Source: Opitutia bacterium UBA3151 (GTDB lineage: Bacteria; Verrucomicrobiota; Verrucomicrobiia; Opitutales; Seribacteraceae). From it: a DNA stretch of 17,445 nucleotides. Below are positions 15,401 through 17,445 of the stretch, one piece after another (position 1 is the first letter of the stretch; each line of letters opens with the position of its first letter). A program made the translations under genes and the position numbers. A model generated the notes under the pieces. It made no database searches. It saw only the letters and a list, made by a program, of their open reading frames with translations, and had not been told where the DNA came from. Where the stretch lies: positions 1-17,445 of the forward strand of contig DEYT01000108.1 in the NCBI GenBank assembly GCA_002364975.1, read 5' to 3'.

Positions 15401-16395
15401 AAATAATTAGATCTAACTATCTACTCTATGGATCAACGATTGAAAGTTCACTTGGCGAAGTAAGTTTAAATATTGGTATCCTGGGTTATGCTGAAAATAG
15501 ACCAAGCCTACTCACGCCTGTCCCTGAAAAAATCTCTTCCAATACTTTTTTTAATTTCGAATTCAAGACCGGGCCTTGGTTAGTGGATCAAAATAATTTC
15601 ACTATTGATAGCGACTTACTACCGTCTTGGATGTACGCAGAAGTGAATACAGATGGATCAGGGATTTTGTCCGGCCAACCTCCTTTTAAATCACAAGATG
15701 TATCCTATGACTTAGGATTTACTATCAAATCTGAATCGGGTGAAATTCTGACTGTTAGTGAGTCCTTAGTTGTTAAAGATAGTTCACAATTCTCACCTCT
15801 TATTAAATTAGAAAAAGAATATTCTTTCTACCAATTTGAAGATTTCGAATTCACGATACACGCTTACGATAGAAATAATGATCCTTTATTGATAAACCCA
15901 ACCCTACCTTCATGGATGAACTTTAGTGCTTCCGATTCAGGATTATGGGAATTCTATGGTTCAGCAGGGGTTGGCGAAACAGGGAGTCATGTCATTGAAA
16001 TTATGATAGTGGATACTTCTGGCCTCCAATCAAACGCAAAAACATTAATAAATATCAAGCCAAATCTGGGAGGGGGTTCTTCCAGTAATGATGCATTACC
16101 TAATGGCTGGGATGAACAATGGATTGGCACCTATGCGATTAGTAATAATGGATGGTGTTATCATACCGTTTGGCACTGGGTATGGCTACAACCTAGTAAT
16201 AATATGAGTGATCTATGGTTTCTGACCGAAGTAGGGAATTGGTACTGGACAAACTCAGAAAACTGGGACGCTGAAAATCAAAGTGGATATTTATATTCAG
16301 CAACGAAAAAATCATGGATTTACTGCAGGAAAGATGTTGGTGAGCAAACCATCAGTTACGACTATACCGAGAAGGTATGGGAAAAATTTAAATAA
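6442..16395 (+). CDS. Giant exported multidomain beta-protein (propellers, alternating cadherin-like/He_PIG modules, Trp-rich C-terminus)
   Basis: One intact frame encodes about 3,317 residues. The start is uncertain: TTG 6418 lies in a palindrome, ATG 6442 is chosen, and ATG 6454 is also possible (an AGGGG at 6448-6452 is too close to it). A Sec signal peptide is clear: a Lys-containing n-region, hydrophobic core LLLSPLLTLVLISLFV, and likely cleavage after TSRALA. Domains in order, by nucleotide: cupredoxin-like without ligands (6592-6891); seven FG-GAP repeats (6934-8040); seven cadherin-like/He_PIG pairs (8095-12445); DUF5011-like Ig (12442-12670); SBBP-type propeller (12676-13940); PIG (13948-14205); SBBP-type propeller (14221-15495); two PIG modules (15510-16060); linker LGGGSSS; Trp-rich domain (16099-16392). 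Acidic DxDxDG loops suggest calcium binding. No enzyme motif is visible. A secreted or surface adhesin/matrix protein is the likeliest role. Its stop abuts the dxs stop. Confidence 0.88.
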   Translation: MFRGMLTTIKFLSNSPLLLSPLLTLVLISLFVPTSRALALVESDLLTSYKIFDFSWNDASDSFEETSVAYPSLILYENNHYVFNNDSAENLFLTETFGSSYTGSEIFENNTSGPNRYLIFSPESNSTNSRNFFYYNPQNSSNFGSIQVLPYASTGLIQDNTTSQGAKFSYSLEVDSINQLVLVGAPGENSFVGKVVVYDRSDDLNLSELLEITPPAQFEESNMQFGSAISPYDDLLAISAPNNDSFSGAIYMYERQLDESYEFLQKIIDESGSSGDIFGYKIKLSDSWLIASSPQTVSNGNGKLSIYNIESNNSISFHSYLTAADASVNDEFGYDTSLDENLLVVGAPGVDSATNGDDSGAAYVYEWNASGNQWSQIQKLTPESLSVDDQFGYSVSISNNFIFVGCLKGDGNGVDSGSLYVFKHNGTEWVEISVLSPPTSLSDQLFSTDIDSRGNSVFISSPGSGTHGQVFAFGIDQNDSDWKLISTIDYNQSSVLVGSTTMAPIATGDGMIVVGSPEEGSPSEACGGFQTFFNPSWTSNLAFPSTIPLFAPNLQSSFSLNEDGPTFTFDFNASHKFDENFTWSITSDFGNVGNATISSSSGLLSFSTSPNLFGDQNLTIQAATENSSATHDIIISVTAVNDTPGFLYDSSSVYSLPAGMENELMNFNFDLEDVDGDEIAISLKSGSTLPAGLSLEPAGLASSGHKITGTPTSLLNPGDNFEEYTFTLICSDPDGTEAEQDFSILIYEENSPPQFDYNGSTPSIVSLELLEDFSSTDWYEATQSLSFSDPDGDGFTLSVKDYPLDGNLTVINSVPNSDSKILYIPEPDENGERSFTVTITDDNIYPKQSEITFNLTIESVNDAPRILSTSPPSEAYEGVSYSHQFDLYEPDENDSITVQLRGLPSWLKSADDNLSISGTPSWADYNEGAATIVFLSLEDQQGNTIERSYSINVIPNNYPPVISQSTTHFVISEDQTPTAWSALELSAFNPDQNETNSTLIWSIDQEPDAQSGTIMIESYDSSAMVHFQPEGNYSGMAYFSVKVSEYPDSNASDIVYISVEVESIEDTPIFESYPQSLDAIEGYSWQYEIFAVDGDTEQTLVISSDNSLPPWLTLISISEGSSILYGTPVIGQAGTYPISLSATDGNGNSSSQEFTLNVLDENTAPIFSVPEFNNIQILEDQPWTTNQVSVIDPDIQNIFWLLDQDPTAGTVEFNPNYGKQVEFSYTPDGNFSGSDAFTIQVTDGISSAVASYSVSVEEVPDPPLFSLLPEFPNITDDDSLSKMIIVKDGDGFGGLSLSVSGKPDWMQIDDYLLDQNGTIFISGSPTSDDQGTINLSLSILDANDPAEYELTHSINFEVAVYNQPPQFEFNEYYFEVEEDSGEETLSDSNIVVTDDQTSTNNLIWSIGTQPEFGTITIESNGTDLKYTTEKDQFGLCTFILTVTDDGGINSSLPKSTSIIIDLNVTNTPDAPVFTSTPPSDQDDKVSWNDESEYNYQIETFDADLTYPLIELISPIPDWLKFQILPGAEPGISVAELKGTAKVGNEGIYKIEIKTTDDYYSVTQSFNLEIRIDDYPPQFLSTKNDQEIQKIRIFIDEDSNVTEQFNLPTNYYAKDPDPKIDGGISWKISQYPKTGNQLSIEGNGTRPGSFQYFPANNFNGYDEFYLKASDGHRESELKFEVFIRPLPDAPTFLQPDATNFSLSVGDYFEVLLEAIDEDSSQLEFKKFTPSWEDNEWLFLKDGNSSKSVYLYGNARINKKSNTIPVSVSVTDESGRFDTLDLVFSLDGTNQSPVIQAGRELSIIFSADGEPISLNLNDLIATDPENDLIIWEPFTEDGKLMVLTEQSSSARKYTATDANITLEQNGSKLVKLEYLPHNPKSLTGEFMLRASDEISHDQITIYASVLEDTMTPVIEGNNTTSIEQGEYFAKDFKILHQEDYYDIFLTGGPDWVSLKKLDNSSFRISGTSPLEDLNLYTVEFYAVSGGRKSSNFKLSLQTIDSTPPTINLLGERVITLSKGATFSEPGYFAEDKYGNNLTSQVVVSPDLDQNLTYNVLNYTVEDQDGGVTTTSRYVNIYDSFPLNFSKALYLKTPSKPVFSWTPYGNLILCADGLTQIKSIDSDKNTLTNTYDIPRPFISRIPSGDEEIEIIHQLLGDSIHVKNIQKFGQSYYLSGLYQDILSISGKTNLSQGHRSFFVCKLSETLTLDWIKSFNSDEEVSNLQVVKLSNDGIVLGGDFIGNLYEDENLLLSSTKQSSDIFLLTISDLNSPVQVSSFGQDGNETLSSMSSMENGDLVLAINVQKAAQNLYGVLMVLDQEFNPSAISFESDYANNLNDLLVLDESIYLACEFSEELFFRDTGIQNVATSDRNASTLMKFSTSLEHQWTTLLEAEEFASLTDIECTVSGDLIGLVEHAGKISGLNNQDLLGKQDISIFRFNHQDGSILWNENIGGEEDESEGKLVINESGTMRVLFKSESDFVSDGIEINATLSDEYILLSFEAGSSFQFLEEEKLFLTEGDFFTSEIKLLNSNYAQYHLIEAPNWVSLIDHGQGSATISGTPAKGTSSGVVVISAHGFDRSSANYSLEFSVVENNTSVSNLEIPELTKSYEIKGNGKILSLKNYPNDQIGVLGNTSGNLSYQGITISPSGRKAGFLLLLDQDFDYKKKVLFNSTVEAAVKGMTLDEEGNTYIAGHFKNNLWIGQTIYSSNGGYDIFLAKLSSTGDVLSVNTFGGYGDDISSKLVISNDKLILSGQFSESFPVNGEFIESSGSQDGFIAIFKPEQLNTFFNFHQVGGADYDEITDFTATTSGEIFLIGNFRNSILWGKKTYNTEFSRTSSFIASIDENSEEDAFEILFSSGSMKAQFLKYDPLTQRLYISGEFDNSLSLIGNNYPSNGGLDLFIMSLNENLSALNIKTLGGNGTDRVSAFELNNDGNLFLSGTFAHSIKLGNETLNALGDTDSYLVSLNPDTLEIQDTFLLQGLYKDQIDAIQIIRSNYLLYGSTIESSLGEVSLNIGILGYAENRPSLLTPVPEKISSNTFFNFEFKTGPWLVDQNNFTIDSDLLPSWMYAEVNTDGSGILSGQPPFKSQDVSYDLGFTIKSESGEILTVSESLVVKDSSQFSPLIKLEKEYSFYQFEDFEFTIHAYDRNNDPLLINPTLPSWMNFSASDSGLWEFYGSAGVGETGSHVIEIMIVDTSGLQSNAKTLINIKPNLGGGSSSNDALPNGWDEQWIGTYAISNNGWCYHTVWHWVWLQPSNNMSDLWFLTEVGNWYWTNSENWDAENQSGYLYSATKKSWIYCRKDVGEQTISYDYTEKVWEKFK
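6592..6891 (+). other. Cupredoxin-like N-terminal domain lacking metal ligands (within the giant protein)
   Basis: After the signal peptide the protein reads YPSLILYENNHYVFNN, a pattern like the 'P.i.L..G.tY.F.n' opening of small cupredoxin-like domains. It ends in FYYNPQNSSNFGSIQV (6835-6885), which lines up with the usual 'YYYC.nHSGMGGSIqV' copper-site strand. In this alignment the Cys, His and Met ligand positions are all Asn. The fold assignment is inferred from pattern memory only. Confidence 0.4.
6934..8040 (+). repeat. Seven FG-GAP (integrin-alpha-like) repeats forming a probable seven-bladed propeller
   Basis: Repeats begin near 6934, 7104, 7264, 7426, 7603, 7765 and 7930. The core is '(D)xFGYsvsl..n.lvVGaP......GaaYVYe', clearest in DEFGYDTSLDENLLVVGAPG and DDQFGYSVSISNNFIFVG. 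The first six share both the FG-like strand and the G-x-V-Y/F strand. The seventh (VGSTTMAPIATGDGMIVVG) is weaker. Seven matches the blade number of integrin-type propellers. Such domains usually bind protein or glycan partners. Confidence 0.75.
8095..12445 (+). repeat. Seven alternating pairs of cadherin-like and He_PIG-type Ig-like modules
   Basis: Fourteen modules of about 90-115 residues alternate strictly. Cadherin-like modules start near 8095, 8700, 9330, 9945, 10545, 11180 and 11825. They share '.ED......' openings (LNEDGP, LLEDFS, ISEDQT, ILEDQP, VEEDSG, IDEDSN; the seventh has FSADGE), mid strands like WSI, and usually 'Y.P..nF.G.d.F...v.D'. He_PIG modules start near 8370, 9033, 9655, 10240, 10865, 11520 and 12183. 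They share 'EG..Y.y.f...D', 'lPsWL' and 'isGTP....G.y.i.l.a.D'. The linker also alternates: VNDTP/VNDAP/PDAP-type after cadherin-like modules and N-x-PP-type after PIG modules. The similarity is at protein level; I see no long exact DNA repeats. Confidence 0.8.
12442..12670 (+). other. DUF5011-like Ig module (within the giant protein)
   Basis: The segment starts PPTINLLGERVITLSKGATF, continues EPGYFAEDKYGNNLTSQVVV and ends YTVEDQDGGVTTTSRYVNIYD. This is the usual wording of the bacterial Ig-like DUF5011 family ('P.I.L.G...i.i..G..y.dpG..A.D..G.dlt..v...'). It occurs once and closes the alternating array before the first SBBP-type propeller. Confidence 0.75.
12676..13940 (+). repeat. First SBBP-type beta-propeller region
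   Basis: Several degenerate blades of about 50-60 residues follow the pattern 'D.F...L...g...w...fg..g.e....l.....g.i.laG.f.g.l'. Examples are FVCKLSETLTLDWIKSF, GIVLGGDFIGNLYEDENLL, DIFLLTISDLNSPVQVSSFG and DISIFRFNHQDGSILWNENI. They resemble secreted SBBP (beta-propeller) repeats. The blade count is not clear by eye. Confidence 0.55.
14221..15495 (+). repeat. Second SBBP-type beta-propeller region
   Basis: Blades are more regular than in the first region. Examples are YDIFLAKLSSTGDVLSVNTF with GGYGDD next, then LILSGQFSESFPVNG; QDGFIAIFKPEQ; LDLFIMSLNENLSALNIKTL with GGNGTD next, then GNLFLSGTFAHSIKLGNETL; and DSYLVSLNPDTLEIQDTFLL. The motif matches 'D.FlakL...G....v.t.GG.g.D.......d..gn.ylsG.f'. 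One PIG module (13948-14205) separates the two regions and two PIG modules follow. Confidence 0.65.
16099..16392 (+). other. Trp-rich C-terminal domain of the giant protein
   Basis: The last ~98 residues contain 12 Trp and many Tyr, set off by a LGGGSSS linker (from 16066). The pattern is NNGWCYHTVWHWVWLQ, then DLWFLTEVGNWYWT, then SGYLYSATKKSWIYC, then YDYTEKVWEKF. From memory it resembles a domain at the C-termini of large verrucomicrobial surface proteins ('GW.YH...GWLY...LW.......W.WT...YPYLYS...W.Y'). It may anchor or sort the protein; that role is inference. Confidence 0.6.
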
Positions 16396-17445
16396 TTAAG
16401 AAGCCAACAAGTTCTTATTTTTAAGCAAGGACTGAAGTTTTTTGTATATGGCTGAATAAAGGGAATCTTCATCCAGCTTAAATTCTTTCCGAAGCTGAGA
16501 AACGGAACTGCCATGAGGTATAAATTCATCAGGCCAACCAAAGCGAGTTATTGTAGATCGAGTACCTGTATCACTTAAGTACTCAAGAATTGCAGAGCCA
16601 AAGCCTCCTTTGAGAACCCCATCTTCAAGAGTAAAAATATGATCAAAGTTTTTAGCATGCCTCGATAACAAATGGATATCCAGCGGCTTAATGAATCGAG
16701 CATTGACAATGGTAAAGCCAACTCCGAATTCAATTAAGAACCTAGAATTTAGCTTGATCGCAACTTCAACAAAATCTCCAATTGCCCAGATGGCTCCAAG
16801 TTCTCCGCTCTCAAGTATTTCGGCCTTTCCTATTTCTAGATTAGAAGCTACCTCGGGTACATTTACTCCAAGACCATTTCCGCGAGGATAACGAATAAAA
16901 GCAGGTCGGTCAGAATTTACACCGGTAGATACCATGTTCTGTAATTCAGCTTCATGCCTTGGTTGCATGATAATGGCATTGGGAACGCAGTTTAGATATG
17001 ATATGTCGAAAAGTCCGTGATGAGTAGGGCCATCATTAGGAGACAGCCCCGCACGATCTAAGCAAAAAGTTACTGGTAAATTTTGCAAACAAACATCATG
17101 AATAATTGGGTCATAAGCACGTTGCAAAAATGTTGAGTAGATGGCACATACCGGTCTCATATCCTTAGTAGCCATCCCAGCTGCCAACAAAACTGCATGC
17201 TCTTCCGCAATGCCAACATCGAAAAAGCGATCTGGACAATTTTCCTGAAAAGCATCAAGTCCAGTACCACTTGGCATTGCAGCAGTAATACCCACAACAC
17301 GGCTGTCTTCTTTCGCTAACTTGGAGAGAATGTCACCAAAAACATCTTGATACTTGGGAGGAGATCCGGGCGGTGAGGCTTTCATTACCCCCGTTTTTTT
17401 CTCAAAAGGTCCTGATCCATGCCATTTCTCTGGTTCCTTCAGTGC
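16396..17445 (-). CDS. dxs: 1-deoxy-D-xylulose-5-phosphate synthase, 5'-truncated by the window edge
   Basis: Dxs condenses pyruvate and glyceraldehyde 3-phosphate with thiamine diphosphate to start the MEP isoprenoid pathway in the cytoplasm. The reading frame runs unbroken from base 17445 to the TAA at 16398-16396, giving 349 residues. Full Dxs is about 620-640, so the N-terminal ThDP-binding half is outside. The visible part starts within 'EKWHGSGPFEKKTG', matching the family linker. It then holds the pyrimidine-binding domain with the catalytic-Glu segment DVGIAEEHAVLLAAGMA, the DRAGLSPNDGPTHHGLFDIS loop, and the transketolase C-terminal domain (TLEDGVLKGGFGSAILEYL). The ATG at 17385 is internal, since homologous residues precede it. 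It is convergent with the giant gene and the stop codons abut. Identity is secure. Confidence 0.94.
   Translation of the reverse strand, partial: ALKEPEKWHGSGPFEKKTGVMKASPPGSPPKYQDVFGDILSKLAKEDSRVVGITAAMPSGTGLDAFQENCPDRFFDVGIAEEHAVLLAAGMATKDMRPVCAIYSTFLQRAYDPIIHDVCLQNLPVTFCLDRAGLSPNDGPTHHGLFDISYLNCVPNAIIMQPRHEAELQNMVSTGVNSDRPAFIRYPRGNGLGVNVPEVASNLEIGKAEILESGELGAIWAIGDFVEVAIKLNSRFLIEFGVGFTIVNARFIKPLDIHLLSRHAKNFDHIFTLEDGVLKGGFGSAILEYLSDTGTRSTITRFGWPDEFIPHGSSVSQLRKEFKLDEDSLYSAIYKKLQSLLKNKNLLAS

Overview
The window looks like chromosomal DNA of a Verrucomicrobiota-type (PVC group) bacterium, probably a marine Opitutales/Puniceicoccales relative. This is inferred from AT-rich, Gram-negative-style housekeeping genes, a pseudopilin cassette with PVC-like sequences, a Dxs of the PVC-like 'AGLSPNDGPTHHG' type, and a giant surface protein ending in a Trp-rich C-terminal domain that I recall from that group. 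I could run no search, so the taxonomy is moderate confidence only. No RNA genes, insertion sequences or CRISPR arrays were seen.

Layout. (1) 2-1219 (+) is the 3' part of murJ, the lipid II flippase, with its start outside the window. (2) 1276-4084 (+) holds four closely packed genes for type IV pilin-like (type II secretion) pseudopilins. Each has a short basic leader and a prepilin peptidase motif: two GspG-like, one GspH-like and one GspI/J-like. (3) 4093-4977 (+), 8 nt after the last pseudopilin, is menA for menaquinone synthesis. (4) 5086-6273 (+) is an M29-type metallo-aminopeptidase-like protein. (5) 6442-16395 (+) is one uninterrupted gene of about 3,300 codons for an exported, all-beta mosaic protein. 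(6) 16396-17445 (-) is the 3' part of dxs, convergent with the giant gene; the two stop codons touch.

The giant protein is the main interest. Its order is: Sec signal peptide; a cupredoxin-like domain that has lost its metal ligands; a seven-repeat FG-GAP propeller; seven strictly alternating pairs of cadherin-like and He_PIG-type Ig-like modules; one DUF5011-like Ig module; an SBBP-type propeller; one PIG module; a second SBBP-type propeller; two PIG modules; a Gly/Ser linker; and a C-terminal domain with 12 Trp in about 98 residues. It is probably a secreted or surface-attached adhesin or matrix protein, but no partner or ligand can be read from the sequence.

Gene cooperation is only partly visible. 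murJ, the pseudopilins and menA are co-directional and tightly spaced and could share a transcript. murJ, menA and dxs all depend on polyprenyl or isoprenoid metabolism, but this may be coincidence. No intergenic stretch exceeds 300 bases. The longest (4978-5085 and 6274-6441) hold only weak regulatory candidates, notably a 9-bp-arm palindrome at 6402-6420 upstream of the giant gene.
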